From Rikenellaceae bacterium (GTDB lineage: Bacteria; Bacteroidota; Bacteroidia; Bacteroidales; Rikenellaceae), in the NCBI GenBank assembly GCA_015060015.1, contig SUZG01000006.1, forward strand, positions 1-64,000: a DNA stretch of 64,000 nucleotides, written 5' to 3'. Every line of letters starts with the position of its first letter. The first letter of the stretch is position 1. This document shows positions 41,788 through 50,823 of the stretch, in pieces. The translations under genes and the position numbers were made by a program. The notes under the pieces are model-generated. The model saw nothing but the letters and a program-made list of their open reading frames with translations, searched no databases and was not told the origin of the DNA.

Positions 41788-42479
41788 ATAACAGACTTGT
41801 AATATTTGACCTTGACGGCACGCTGCTCAACACCCTTGGCGACCTTGCTACGGCGTGCAACTATATGCTCTCGCAGAGAGGACTCCCCCTGCACTCCTAC
41901 GAGGAGTATTGCTCGTTTGTCGGCAACGGCATACGCCGACTGGTGGAGAGGACCCTACCCGAAGAGCTGCTCTCCGAGGAGTATGTGAAGGCTGCCCGCA
42001 AGGATTTTATGGAGTATTACATCGACCATATCGACTGCAAGACCCAGCCCTATGAGGGCATACCCCAGCTGGTGGCCTCGCTGCAAGCGAGTGGCTGCAA
42101 GTTAGCCGTTGTGTCGAATAAGTTTCAGGCAGGCACCGAGAAGCTCATTGGCAAGTTCTTCCCGCAGGTGGAGTGGGTTGAGGTGTGCGGCAACCGCGAG
42201 GGCGTACCCCTGAAGCCCGAGACCGACCTTATAGATATAGTGCTGCAAAAGGCTGACGTGGAGTTGGACAGATGCTTTATGGTGGGCGACTCGGCGGTGG
42301 ATGTGGAGACGGCACACAATACCGGCATACACTCCATAGGCGTAACGTGGGGCTTCCGCTCCCGCAAGGAGCTGGAAGATGCCGGTGCAGAGCATATAGT
42401 CACGACCATAGATGAGCTGCGTGAAGTTCTCGAAAAAGATGACATCTTTTCTCTTAACAATACATCCTCACATCGTTAA
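41784..42479 (+). CDS. HAD-superfamily phosphatase (phosphoglycolate phosphatase-like)
   Basis: 231 residues. Motif I DLDGTLLNT (residues 9-17), motif II VVSNK, motif III with KPETD, and motif IV MVGDSAVDVETA give a full HAD active site. The cap type and length fit Gph-like phosphatases that remove phosphate from phosphoglycolate or similar small molecules; substrate not proven. It overlaps the antiporter gene by 4 bases at its start and the converging sigma-54 activator gene by 26 bases at its end. Confidence 0.85.
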   Translation: MNNRLVIFDLDGTLLNTLGDLATACNYMLSQRGLPLHSYEEYCSFVGNGIRRLVERTLPEELLSEEYVKAARKDFMEYYIDHIDCKTQPYEGIPQLVASLQASGCKLAVVSNKFQAGTEKLIGKFFPQVEWVEVCGNREGVPLKPETDLIDIVLQKADVELDRCFMVGDSAVDVETAHNTGIHSIGVTWGFRSRKELEDAGAEHIVTTIDELREVLEKDDIFSLNNTSSHR

Positions 42480-43587
42480 GCGTTATATTCTCGCCGCTGA
42501 GAATCATCAGCCTCTCAACCACATTACGCAACTCGCGTATGTTACCACTCCACGGCATAGCCGAGAGGGCATCGACAGCCTCCTGCTCGACCCTCTTGGG
42601 CGACATAGAGTGTTCCGAGGCTATCTTCCCTACGAAATACTCCACCAGCTCGGCAATATCGCCTGCCCTCTCACGCAGGGGCGGTACTTTTATGAGTATG
42701 ACACTCAGGCGATGATACAAATCCTCGCGGAAGTTACCCTTCGCAATCTCGGTGATTATATCCTTGTTGGTGGCCGCCACAACCCTCACATCAACCGGCA
42801 CATCCTTATCGCTGCCCACACGGCTGATTTTATTCTCCTGCAAGGCTCGCAGCACCTTCGCCTGTGCCGACAGCGACATATCGCCTATCTCATCCATAAA
42901 GAGTGTGCCGCCGTTGGCCTGCTCAAACTTACCCTTACGCTGCTTTATGGCCGAGGTGAAAGCACCCCTCTCGTGGCCGAACAGCTCACTCTCAATAAGT
43001 TCCGAAGGTATCGCAGCACAGTTCACCTCCACAAACGGAGCCCCCGCACGACTGCTTTTCAGGTGCAGCCACCTTGCAACCAGCTCCTTGCCCGTACCAT
43101 TCTCACCCGTTATAAGCACGCGGGCATCCGATGGAGCAACCTTCTCAATCAGCTTACGCACGTGGCCAATCTCCTGCGACGAGCCTATAATATGCTCCGT
43201 ATCGCCGGCCGGACGACGCTTTGGGCGTGCAAGGGGCATCGGCTGCGGCATAGCCTGTTCCTCCCGCTCCACCACACGCCGCAACGAGGCAAGCAGACGA
43301 TTCATATCGAGTGGCGTGGTGAGGTAATCCTCCGCACCACTCCGCACCGCCTCGACAGCTCCCTCAATCGAGCCCGCCGAGGTCGTTATTATAAAAGGAA
43401 CACCCAGCTTTGCGACACTCTCCACCTCAGCACCCGCCACAACGGCATCATAACCACGCCGCAGACATATCTCCTCGCTTAAATCGCCACGTTCGGCAAT
43501 TGTTGTTGTGAAACCTTCAAATTCCAGCCTCTCACGCAGCGTGTTTCGCATACTTTTTGATTGTTGCAAGATTAAAACCTTTGCCAT
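42454..43587 (-). CDS. Sigma-54-dependent activator with degenerate receiver and no HTH
   Basis: 377 residues from MAKVLILQQSK. The N-terminus (1-110) keeps the receiver fold pattern but has QQ (8-9) instead of the acidic pair, Ala-Gly (51-52) where the phosphoacceptor Asp belongs, and Thr-Thr-Pro (90-92) instead of Lys-Pro. The AAA+ part is complete: GENGTGKE Walker A (161-168), ELFGHERGAFTSA with the sigma-54 contact loop as GAFTSA (208-213), LFMDEIGD Walker B, and the arginine-finger region FREDLYHRL. The protein ends at NITLNDVRMYC, with no Fis-type HTH. It would activate sigma-54 RNA polymerase without phosphorylation or specific DNA binding. A longer frame to 43701 is rejected because of the promoter at 43627. 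Confidence 0.85.
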   Translation of the reverse strand: MAKVLILQQSKSMRNTLRERLEFEGFTTTIAERGDLSEEICLRRGYDAVVAGAEVESVAKLGVPFIITTSAGSIEGAVEAVRSGAEDYLTTPLDMNRLLASLRRVVEREEQAMPQPMPLARPKRRPAGDTEHIIGSSQEIGHVRKLIEKVAPSDARVLITGENGTGKELVARWLHLKSSRAGAPFVEVNCAAIPSELIESELFGHERGAFTSAIKQRKGKFEQANGGTLFMDEIGDMSLSAQAKVLRALQENKISRVGSDKDVPVDVRVVAATNKDIITEIAKGNFREDLYHRLSVILIKVPPLRERAGDIAELVEYFVGKIASEHSMSPKRVEQEAVDALSAMPWSGNIRELRNVVERLMILSGENITLNDVRMYC

Positions 43588-43626
43588 ATTTTGTTTTTTA
43601 ATATTTTTACGCTTACTTTGCAGAAT

Positions 43627-43657
43627 CAAAGATAGCCTCTTTATTCGGTCTTTCCAA
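43627..43657 (-). promoter_or_regulatory. Promoter of sigma-54 activator gene
   Basis: Minus-strand TTG (43655-43657) and TATCTTTG (43627-43634), about 20 bases apart. It supports the start at 43587. Confidence 0.55.
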
Positions 43658-43801
43658 TCTTGCCGAGCAGCGGCAAACGACCGTAAGGAGGCCATCTGCA
43701 AGCCTTAAAAAGGTTCATTCTCATCGCCCGAAAAAAGATAAAATACGACTTAACCAAACATCTCCAAACGGGGCAATGAGCAAGAATCGCAAATAGATTT
43801 T

Positions 43802-44461
43802 ATGAAAAAGAATTACAACAACACGCGTCGCCGATTGTATCTTCCGGAGTATGGTCGCCATATTCATCAGATGGTCAATATGCTGATGGAGATTGACAAC
43901 AGAGAGGAACGCAACCGTCAGGCACACGCCGTCATCGCCGTTATGGGTAATCTTCAACCAACGCTGCGTGATACGGCCGACTTTGCCCACAAGCTGTGGG
44001 ACCACCTCTTCATTATGTCTGATTTTCAATTAGATGTAGATTCGCCCTACCCGCGTCCTTCGCGTCAGGATTTGACCATAACACCCTCGCGTATGCCCTA
44101 CTCACAGAGCCGCATCGAGTTCAAGCACTACGGCAAATATGTGGCTCGCACGCTGCGTGCGTTGTGTGATGAGCCCAACCGCGAAGCACGCAATGTGGCT
44201 ATCAACTCGCTGGCCCGTTATATGCGAGCCAAGAGCTTCGAGTACAATCAGGAGCACCCCAACAACGAGGTAATCATAAAAGATATAAAGCAGATGTCCG
44301 AAAATTGCATCGAGCTGGATGAAATTGCCTTGAATAATCTCCGAAGCGACTATAAACAGCACCTTTCGCAGCGTCCGCAAAAGGGCGTGCAACGCCCTGC
44401 ACAGAAGGGTGCAGCCAAGAACACCCAGCAGAAGGCGAAGGCAAGAAACCAGAAAAAATAG
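43802..44461 (+). CDS. DUF4290 protein
   Basis: 219 residues, cytoplasmic, no signal. The N-terminus LYLPEYGRHIHQMV and the middle DLTITPSRMPYSQSRIEFKHYGKYVA are typical of DUF4290, a family known almost only from Bacteroidota. Helices predominate; the last 30 residues are Lys/Gln/Ala-rich and basic (PQKGVQRPAQKGAAKN), suggesting nucleic-acid or ribosome contact. Function unknown. It runs divergent from the sigma-54 activator gene and is followed by the TlpA-like gene with its own promoter. Confidence 0.8.
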   Translation: MKKNYNNTRRRLYLPEYGRHIHQMVNMLMEIDNREERNRQAHAVIAVMGNLQPTLRDTADFAHKLWDHLFIMSDFQLDVDSPYPRPSRQDLTITPSRMPYSQSRIEFKHYGKYVARTLRALCDEPNREARNVAINSLARYMRAKSFEYNQEHPNNEVIIKDIKQMSENCIELDEIALNNLRSDYKQHLSQRPQKGVQRPAQKGAAKNTQQKAKARNQKK

Positions 44462-44499
44462 CAGCAAGCCAAGCAGAAAAGACAATTCGTAGATATATT

Positions 44500-44531
44500 T
44501 TTGCGTTATTCAGCAAAAATGACTACATTTG
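44500..44531 (+). promoter_or_regulatory. Promoter of TlpA-like gene
   Basis: TTTG (44500-44503) and TACATTTG (44524-44531) separated by 20 bases: close to the full Bacteroidales consensus. Confidence 0.65.
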
Positions 44532-44559
44532 TATTTTAGTTTAGAAACCTCATTTCACG

Positions 44560-45687
44560 ATGAAAAAGATAATTTTTATTGCACTGACACTTGTTATGGG
44601 TTTGGCATCGTGCCAATCATCAAAGGTTAATATCGCAGGCCGTTTTGTAGGCTCACAGGCCAACATGGTCTATCTGGAGCAGACGACAGCCTTGGAGCAG
44701 ATATTGCTCGACTCGGTGAAGATAGACGAAGGTGGTCGCTTCAGGCTCCAGATTGGCAATGTTTCAGCAACTCCATCGCTGTATAACATCATCTTTGACA
44801 GCGAACGTATTCCGCTGTTGCTGATGGGTGGCGACAATATCGAGTTGAATGCCGCCGGCAAGGTTGCACGCAACTATACGGTCAGCGGCTCGTTGGAGTC
44901 GGAGCTGTTGCAGCAGTTCAACCAATCATTTATTGAGGGTGCTGTCAAGCTCAATAGCATTATCACGCAGTTCTCTGACGAGTTGAATGACGAGCAACGC
45001 AAGGCCATCACGAAGGAGTATTCAAAGCTATACCTCGACATCAAGAAGCAGCAGTTGCACTTCATCGTTGAGAACAAGAATCGCATAGCAGCCGTATATG
45101 CACTGCATCAGCGTCTGCTCAATGAGACCTATCTCTTCAATGGCGACAGCGATGTAATCTACTATCGCACCGTGGCTGACGCTATTGCCGAGACCTACCC
45201 CGAGAGCCACTATCTGCCTATACTCCGCAGTCAGATTGCCCGTATGGATGCACAAATCAGCCTGCTCTCACAGGTCAAGGAGACCACCATTCCCGAAATA
45301 AATCTTCCCGATATGTTTGGCAACAAGCGTTCATTGTCGTCAAATATCGGCAAGGTGGTATTGCTTCAATTCTGGTCAGCAGCGTTGGGTAACAGCAACA
45401 CTCTCAATGCCGACCTGAAAGAGCTATACACCAAGTACCGCGAGCAGGGCTTTGAAATCTTCCAGGTATCAATCGACACATCAAAGGCTGTGTGGATTAA
45501 CGCCATTCAGGAGCAGAAGATACCCTGGATTACGGTAAGCGACCTGCAAGGCGAGGCCTCTCCCCTGCTGGGCGTATATAATGTGCAGAAGCTGCCCTCG
45601 AACTACCTTATCAACCGCGAGGGACATATTGCGGGCAAGGATTTGACGGGCGATACGCTGGAAGCGGAGATTAAGAAGTTACTCTAA
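44560..45687 (+). CDS. Thioredoxin-fold lipoprotein (TlpA/DUF4369-like) lacking CxxC
   Basis: 375 residues. Signal ends GLASC (lipoprotein). Residues about 25-230 match the DUF4369 region often preceding TlpA domains; 245-375 is the thioredoxin-like domain with IPEINLPDMFGNKRSLS, VVLLQFWSAALGNSN and FQVSIDTSKAVW. The active-site strand reads WSAALGN from Trp272, so the CxxC cysteines are absent; the only Cys seen is the lipidated one. It therefore cannot work as a thiol reductase. Binding or structural use is likely. The next gene (LpxH-like) follows after 40 bases; co-transcription is likely. Confidence 0.8.
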   Translation: MKKIIFIALTLVMGLASCQSSKVNIAGRFVGSQANMVYLEQTTALEQILLDSVKIDEGGRFRLQIGNVSATPSLYNIIFDSERIPLLLMGGDNIELNAAGKVARNYTVSGSLESELLQQFNQSFIEGAVKLNSIITQFSDELNDEQRKAITKEYSKLYLDIKKQQLHFIVENKNRIAAVYALHQRLLNETYLFNGDSDVIYYRTVADAIAETYPESHYLPILRSQIARMDAQISLLSQVKETTIPEINLPDMFGNKRSLSSNIGKVVLLQFWSAALGNSNTLNADLKELYTKYREQGFEIFQVSIDTSKAVWINAIQEQKIPWITVSDLQGEASPLLGVYNVQKLPSNYLINREGHIAGKDLTGDTLEAEIKKLL

Positions 45688-45727
45688 TCGGAGGCCCTTT
45701 CAGGGGCGTCAAAAGCAATCCTCTCGG

Positions 45728-46465
45728 ATGTACTATTTTGTATCGGACATACACCTCGGAGGCGGCGATGAGCAGCAGGCTCGTTGCACAGAGCAGCGTT
45801 TCCTGCGTTGGCTCGATATGGCCGGCAGCGATGCCGATACTATATTTCTGGTGGGCGACATATTCGACTTCTGGTTTGAGTATGGCCACGTCGTACCGAA
45901 AGGCTTTGTACGCACACTCGGCAAATTAGCCTCTCTGACTGACAGAGGCGTTAAAATCACCCTTATAACAGGCAATCACGATATGTGGTGTCGCGACTAT
46001 CTTTTTCGCGAGTGCGGTGTAGAGGTGCTGTACACGCCACAGGAGAGGGTCATTGCCGGCCGCCACACATTCATCGCACACGGCGACAATATGAACATCG
46101 CCGACAAACCTATGCTGCGACTGATGAACACCTGCTTCCGTTCAAAGATTCTCCGCACGATATTCTCGTGGGTGGTACATCCCGACCTCGCACTGCGTTT
46201 CGGCAAGTGGTGGAGCAACAAATCACGCCTATCACACCCCAAGCCATCAACTGTGGAGTCACTCGGCTTCCTCATCGACTATGCTCACACATACAAACAG
46301 CAGCACCCCGACACCGACTATGTCATCTTCGGGCATCTGCATCTGGGGCATATCGTCAAGGAGGAGGGGCTCGAAATACTCTTTATGAGTGACTGGACTG
46401 ACGAGGAGATATCCTACGGCACGATTGACACGAAGGGCAAACTAGAACTTAAAACATTCAGATAA
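45728..46465 (+). CDS. UDP-2,3-diacylglucosamine diphosphatase-like (LpxH type)
   Basis: 245 residues. A calcineurin-like metallophosphatase: [10 protein letters not shown] (metal I/II), [29 protein letters not shown] and FGHLHLGHI form a complete metal centre. LpxH removes UMP from UDP-2,3-diacylglucosamine in lipid A synthesis at the membrane. Its length and the insertion around [19 protein letters not shown] fit the family. Its stop and the thyA start share one base (TAATG), so lpxH-thyA-folA form an operon. Confidence 0.85.
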   Translation: MYYFVSDIHLGGGDEQQARCTEQRFLRWLDMAGSDADTIFLVGDIFDFWFEYGHVVPKGFVRTLGKLASLTDRGVKITLITGNHDMWCRDYLFRECGVEVLYTPQERVIAGRHTFIAHGDNMNIADKPMLRLMNTCFRSKILRTIFSWVVHPDLALRFGKWWSNKSRLSHPKPSTVESLGFLIDYAHTYKQQHPDTDYVIFGHLHLGHIVKEEGLEILFMSDWTDEEISYGTIDTKGKLELKTFR

Positions 46466-47364
46466 TGAGACAGTATCTCGACCTGTTAAACCGCATAAAG
46501 AACGAGGGAGTCGTCAAGAGTGACCGCACAGGCACAGGCACACGCAGTGTTTTCGGTCATCAGATGCGTTTCAACCTCGCAGAGGGCTTTCCCCTGCTCA
46601 CCACAAAGAAGGTCTTTTTGAAGGGCATCATCCACGAATTGCTATGGTTTCTGGCGGGTGATACCAACATCAAATATCTCGTTGATAACGGGGTGCATAT
46701 ATGGGACAACGACGCCTACCGCTACTATAACGAGCTATGTATCCGCCACGGCGTTCTGCCCGTTGCGATGGATACCTTCCTCGAAGCAGCACAGCAGCGT
46801 ATCCCCTCACCCATTGAGGGCTACACCTTCGGCGACCTGAACCACGTCTACGGCTATCAGTGGCGTAGCTGGCCCAAGCCCGACGGCTCACATATCGACC
46901 AGATTCGTCAGGTCATCGACACCATCAAGCACAACCCCGACTCGCGTCGTATGATTGTATCGGCGTGGAATGTAGCCGAGGTTGAGGATATGGCTCTGCC
47001 ACCGTGCCACGTTCTGTTCCAGTTCTATGTGGCCGAAGGCCGTCTGTCGTGCCAGCTCTATCAGCGTAGTGCCGACACCTTCCTCGGCGTGCCGTTCAAC
47101 ATCGCATCGTATGCCTTGCTGACGATGATGATAGCCCAGGAGTGCGGTTTGCAGCCGGGTGAGTTCATTCACACATTGGGCGATACACATCTCTACCTGA
47201 ACCATATGGAGCAGGTTGAGGAGCAGCTCTCTCGCGAGCCTCGGAAGTTGCCCACGATGCGTCTTAACCCCGAGGTAAAGTCGGTCTTTGACTTCCGCTT
47301 TGAGGATTTCTGTCTGGAAGGTTACGACCCCCACCCCGCAATTAAGGCTCCGATGTCATTCTGA
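46465..47364 (+). CDS. thyA: Thymidylate synthase
   Basis: A 299-residue ThyA: dUMP + methylene-tetrahydrofolate to dTMP + dihydrofolate. [37 protein letters not shown] and the catalytic-Cys motif [13 protein letters not shown] are intact; [23 protein letters not shown] and [10 protein letters not shown] follow. Compared with the 264-residue E. coli enzyme there is an insertion of about 35 residues near residues 85-120 ([18 protein letters not shown]), known from other long ThyA enzymes. folA follows 50 bases later, restoring tetrahydrofolate. Confidence 0.97.
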   Translation: MRQYLDLLNRIKNEGVVKSDRTGTGTRSVFGHQMRFNLAEGFPLLTTKKVFLKGIIHELLWFLAGDTNIKYLVDNGVHIWDNDAYRYYNELCIRHGVLPVAMDTFLEAAQQRIPSPIEGYTFGDLNHVYGYQWRSWPKPDGSHIDQIRQVIDTIKHNPDSRRMIVSAWNVAEVEDMALPPCHVLFQFYVAEGRLSCQLYQRSADTFLGVPFNIASYALLTMMIAQECGLQPGEFIHTLGDTHLYLNHMEQVEEQLSREPRKLPTMRLNPEVKSVFDFRFEDFCLEGYDPHPAIKAPMSF

Positions 47365-47414
47365 TAGATGTCATCCTAACAAAAGTTTCAAGCATTTTCA
47401 AGCAACATCAAGCA

Positions 47415-47900
47415 ATGGTAAGCGTGATAGTAGCCGTAGCACAAAACGGCACGATTGGCGATAAAAACACCCTCTTGTGGCACATCTCGGAGGATTTACG
47501 CAACTTCAAGCGTATCACATCGGGACACCCCGTCATTATGGGTCGCAAGACCTTTGAGTCGCTGGGACGACCTCTGCCCAACCGCACAAATGTCGTCATC
47601 AGCCGCACCATCACACATATCGAGGGTTGCACGGTTGTCGATTCGTTGGAGAAGGCCATAGCTCTCTTCCCGCAGGATGAGGAGATTTTCATCATTGGCG
47701 GTGCTCAAATCTATGCACAGGCGATGCCTTTGGCCGATAAATTCTACCTCACAAGGGTTGAGCATCCATACGATGGCGACACATCGTTCCCCGAGTGGGA
47801 TGCCTCGCAATGGCGTCTTAAAAGCGAAGAGTCATTCCCCTGTGGCGAGAGATATCCCTACCCCTTCACTTTTCAGGAGTACGAGAGAATTAACCACTAA
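47415..47900 (+). CDS. folA: Dihydrofolate reductase
   Basis: 161 residues. NADPH-dependent reduction of dihydrofolate; the trimethoprim target. Motifs: VAVAQNGTIGDKNTLLWHISEDL with the active-site acid, MGRKTFESLGRPLPNRTNVVIS (NADPH loop), and IIGGAQIYAQAM. The length is normal. It is the last gene of the lpxH-thyA-folA run; the HdrC gene 105 bases later has its own promoter. Confidence 0.96.
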   Translation: MVSVIVAVAQNGTIGDKNTLLWHISEDLRNFKRITSGHPVIMGRKTFESLGRPLPNRTNVVISRTITHIEGCTVVDSLEKAIALFPQDEEIFIIGGAQIYAQAMPLADKFYLTRVEHPYDGDTSFPEWDASQWRLKSEESFPCGERYPYPFTFQEYERINH

Positions 47901-47971
47901 CAGCGATATAACAACCTTTTTACGGTCTAAAAATAGGTATTTTTACTAACCCCGAATGGCTGGTTTTAGAG

Positions 47972-47979
47972 TAACTTTG
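47972..47979 (+). promoter_or_regulatory. -7 box (TAACTTTG) for the Hdr-like cluster
   Basis: TAnnTTTG match 27 bases before the first gene at 48006. The leader ends in eight T directly before the ATG, an unusually U-rich start region. Confidence 0.55.
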
Positions 47980-48005
47980 CTCCCCGAGTAAGGTTACTTT
48001 TTTTT

Positions 48006-48701
48006 ATGGGTAAATATTTCGATTTATTGATGGAGGATGTCCGTCTGAAAGAGGGACTCAAAGCGTGCATGAACTGCGGCGTATGTACTGCGGTATGCCC
48101 CGCTGCGGCCTTCTACAACTACGATCCCCGTCAGATGATATCAATCGTACAGACTCGCGATGATGAGGCCATCGAGGCTCTGCTCAAAAGCGACACTATA
48201 TGGTATTGCGGCGAGTGTATGTCGTGCCGCCCTCGCTGCCCGCGAGGCAACACCCCCGGCTATGTAATTCAGGCTTTGCGTACGCTGTCGCAGAAGCTGG
48301 GTTTCTTTGTAGAGAGTGAGAAGGGCCGCCAGCAACTGGCCATCAAACGCACCATAGGCGACAATATCCTGCGTACGGGATATTGTCTGACACCCAAAGC
48401 CATACGCCCCGATATGCACCCCGAGCAGGGTGTTGTATGGAAGTGGATTATCGATAACGACAAGGAGATTTTCGGACAGTTCTCCGACTCTTACGGCAAG
48501 GAGGGTGCAGGAGCCTTGCGAAAGGTCAGCGATGCCACATTGGAGGAGATACACAAGATTTTCGACATTACCGGAGGCACCGAGTTCTTCGACGCCATAG
48601 AGAGCCACTCCGACCGCAAGGCTCGCGAGATGGGCTACAACGGTGCCGACGAGGAGTATTTCCGCGATGTCTATACACATAACTCCAACGAACATTATTA
48701 G
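48006..48701 (+). CDS. HdrC-like 4Fe-4S protein
   Basis: 231 residues, soluble. Two [4Fe-4S] motifs: CMNCGVCTAVCP (residues 21-32) and CGECMSCRPRCP (about 69-80), the pattern of HdrC, which passes electrons to the HdrB catalytic subunit. The C-terminal 130 residues are helical and longer than in methanogen HdrC. It is the first of five redox genes. Seven bases separate it from HdrB. It is not a methanogen enzyme by context; the true substrate is unknown. Confidence 0.85.
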   Translation: MGKYFDLLMEDVRLKEGLKACMNCGVCTAVCPAAAFYNYDPRQMISIVQTRDDEAIEALLKSDTIWYCGECMSCRPRCPRGNTPGYVIQALRTLSQKLGFFVESEKGRQQLAIKRTIGDNILRTGYCLTPKAIRPDMHPEQGVVWKWIIDNDKEIFGQFSDSYGKEGAGALRKVSDATLEEIHKIFDITGGTEFFDAIESHSDRKAREMGYNGADEEYFRDVYTHNSNEHY

Positions 48702-48708
48702 TATTAGT

Positions 48709-49794
48709 ATGAAGAGATCGAGTTGGACCGACTACCAGAAAGATATTGCCGACGATAACTACTACTATGCTCGTTCGTGCATACGTCAGAACTTCTTCCC
48801 CGGAAGCGAGAAGGCGTTCCTGAATATATTGTCAAAGGATCTGGGCCGTAACATCTTTGATGACCCGCTGCATACCTCGTGTACGGGTATCGGCTACCAC
48901 TCCGACATAGTACCCTTACAGACGATTATGACCGTCGTGGCTCGTCAGTTTTCGCTTATGGCAGAGGCCGGATACGAAAACTTCACCTCGTCGTGCATCA
49001 CATCGTTTGGCATCTACACCGAGTTGTTGAACACATGGGAGGAGTTCCCCGAGTTAGAGGAGCAGACACGCGAGGCGCTCTACAAGGCCACAGGCCGAGA
49101 GTTTGCCAAACCGAAGAATCTGGCTCACACATCGGACGTCATCTTCCACCACCGCGAGGAGATTGCCCGCAAGGCGAAGCACCGACTTGTAAATGCACAC
49201 ACCGGAGAGCCGTTGCGTGTTGTGGAGCATATAGGCTGCCACTACGCAAAGATATTCCCCAAGTCGGGCATCGGCGGCTCGGAGTTTCCCTATGTTCTGG
49301 CCGGCATGGTCGAAGAGTGGGGAGGCGAGGTGGTTGATTACCCCGAACGACGCCACTGCTGCGGCTTCGGCTTCCGCAACTACATCGTTCAGGCCAATCG
49401 CGGCTACTCGATAGCCAACTCTCACAAGAAGTTGGAGAGTATGTCGCCCTACCGCCCCGATTTCATCGTTACGAACTGCCCCGGCTGTTCGATGTTCCTC
49501 GACAAATGGCAATATACCATCGCCGAGATGGAGGGCACAACCTACGGGCAGAACGGCTGCGGCATACCGGTCCTCACATACGAGGAGATGGCGGGCCTCG
49601 TGCTTGGATATGACCCCTGGGAGCTGGGTATGCAGATGCATCAGGTGGATGTAGAGCCCTTGTTGGGTAAGATGGGCATAGAGTATGACCCCTCGGCAAA
49701 ATATCTCGGTCGTAATGGCAAATATATAGGCCGTCCCGAGAGTGCCATAGTAAACAGCAGAGCCAAAGAGACTCTCTACAAGATTAAGCAATAG
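48709..49794 (+). CDS. HdrB-like CCG-domain protein
   Basis: 361 residues. HdrB subunits carry two CCG (Cys-Cys-Gly) domains that hold special Fe-S clusters at the disulfide-reducing site. Here the second CCG is complete (Cys177, Cys217-Cys218, Cys257-x-x-Cys260), while the first is reduced: Cys24, then SCTG with one Cys at 58 and CITS at 96, so only three of its five cysteines are present. That argues for one standard noncubane cluster rather than two. The start is at MKRSSW, 7 bases after the HdrC stop; a longer in-frame reading overlaps HdrC. The target disulfide or other acceptor is unknown. Confidence 0.8.
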   Translation: MKRSSWTDYQKDIADDNYYYARSCIRQNFFPGSEKAFLNILSKDLGRNIFDDPLHTSCTGIGYHSDIVPLQTIMTVVARQFSLMAEAGYENFTSSCITSFGIYTELLNTWEEFPELEEQTREALYKATGREFAKPKNLAHTSDVIFHHREEIARKAKHRLVNAHTGEPLRVVEHIGCHYAKIFPKSGIGGSEFPYVLAGMVEEWGGEVVDYPERRHCCGFGFRNYIVQANRGYSIANSHKKLESMSPYRPDFIVTNCPGCSMFLDKWQYTIAEMEGTTYGQNGCGIPVLTYEEMAGLVLGYDPWELGMQMHQVDVEPLLGKMGIEYDPSAKYLGRNGKYIGRPESAIVNSRAKETLYKIKQ

Positions 49795-49800
49795 GATAGG

Positions 49801-50811
49801 ATGAAGCATATCGTAATCATAGGAGGAGGCATTGCCGGAATGCAGTGTGCCGTGGAGTTATCTTCTCTCGGCATATCGGCCACCGTTATCGAGAAGGAAC
49901 GTGCTACGGGTGGAAAACTCGCCTCGTGGCATCGCCTGTTCCCCACTTTTACTCCGGCAGAAGATGTACTCGGCGAGCTGCGTTTGAAGTTTGCCAAGGC
50001 GGCAAATGTGTCGCTGCGTTGTGGCATCGAGGCCATAGAGATAACCCCCCGAAAGGTTACCCTCTCGACGGGCGAGGAGCTTAAATGCGACGCTGTGGTT
50101 CTGGCTACGGGCTTTACACTCTTTGATGCACGCATCAAGGAGGAGTACGGCTACGGCATCTATGACAATGTCGTTACCTCGGCCGACCTTGAAGAGATGT
50201 TCAACCGAGGCGAGATAGTGCTGAAAAACGGCAACCGGCCTCGCCGCATAGCACTGCTGCACTGCGTAGGCTCACGCGACGAGAAGGTGTGCCAGCGACA
50301 CTGCTCAAAGGTGTGCTGCGTGACGGGTGTCAAGCAGGCTATCGAGTTGAAAGAGATGTTCCCGACGGCCGATGTCTTTAACTTCTATATGGATATCCGT
50401 ATGTTCGGCCCCGGCTACGAGGAGATGTATCGCGAGGCACAGGTTAAGCACAACGTACACTTCGTGCGAGGTCGTATATCGGAGGTGAGTCCCACAATTG
50501 ATGGCCGCTTGCAACTCAAAGCCGAAGATACGCTTACGGGTCGCCCGTTGAAGATGAGTGTCGATATGCTTGTGCTGCTCGTCGGTATGCGTGCCAACGA
50601 GGAGAACGCCGAGCTGGCTGCACGCTATGGTCTGCAATGTCAGGAGAGTGGTTTTATGAAGCCGCAGGATAACTTTATGCACAACGTGGAGAGCAATGTG
50701 GAGGGTATATTCTATGCCGGCACAATCACTGCTCCGAAGAGTGTTGGCGAGACGCTGAATGAGGCAACAACTGTTGCTCTGCGTATCAAGGAGTGGCTCC
50801 AGAAACAATAA
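49801..50811 (+). CDS. HdrA/QmoA-like FAD protein
   Basis: 336 residues, about half the length of full HdrA. An N-terminal FAD Rossmann motif GGGIAGMQ (8-15) and VIEKERATGGKLA; then VLATGFTLFDA. The Hdr-type cysteine segment CVGSRD (Cys155) with Cys164, Cys168 and Cys172-Cys173 should hold a cluster. A C-terminal FAD stretch has GIFYAGTITAPKSVGETL. The ferredoxin domains found in methanogen HdrA are absent, so it looks like QmoA-type or a minimal HdrA. In methanogens and sulfate reducers these proteins split or confurcate electrons; whether this one bifurcates cannot be read from sequence. Confidence 0.8.
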   Translation: MKHIVIIGGGIAGMQCAVELSSLGISATVIEKERATGGKLASWHRLFPTFTPAEDVLGELRLKFAKAANVSLRCGIEAIEITPRKVTLSTGEELKCDAVVLATGFTLFDARIKEEYGYGIYDNVVTSADLEEMFNRGEIVLKNGNRPRRIALLHCVGSRDEKVCQRHCSKVCCVTGVKQAIELKEMFPTADVFNFYMDIRMFGPGYEEMYREAQVKHNVHFVRGRISEVSPTIDGRLQLKAEDTLTGRPLKMSVDMLVLLVGMRANEENAELAARYGLQCQESGFMKPQDNFMHNVESNVEGIFYAGTITAPKSVGETLNEATTVALRIKEWLQKQ

Positions 50812-50823
50812 TTTTTGTCAGAT

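Noticed and set aside
42412..43482. A 356-codon plus-strand frame
   Set aside because: It lies wholly antisense to the sigma-54 activator, has no recognisable domain, and starts inside the HAD gene.
46700..46850. Extra 35 residues in thymidylate synthase, considered as an inserted element
   Set aside because: Long ThyA forms with an insertion at this place are known in other bacteria, and the frame and composition are normal.
47966..48005. GTAAC...GTTAC with T8 just before the first Hdr-like gene, considered as an attenuator
   Set aside because: The left arm overlaps the -7 box, so it would not be in the transcript.
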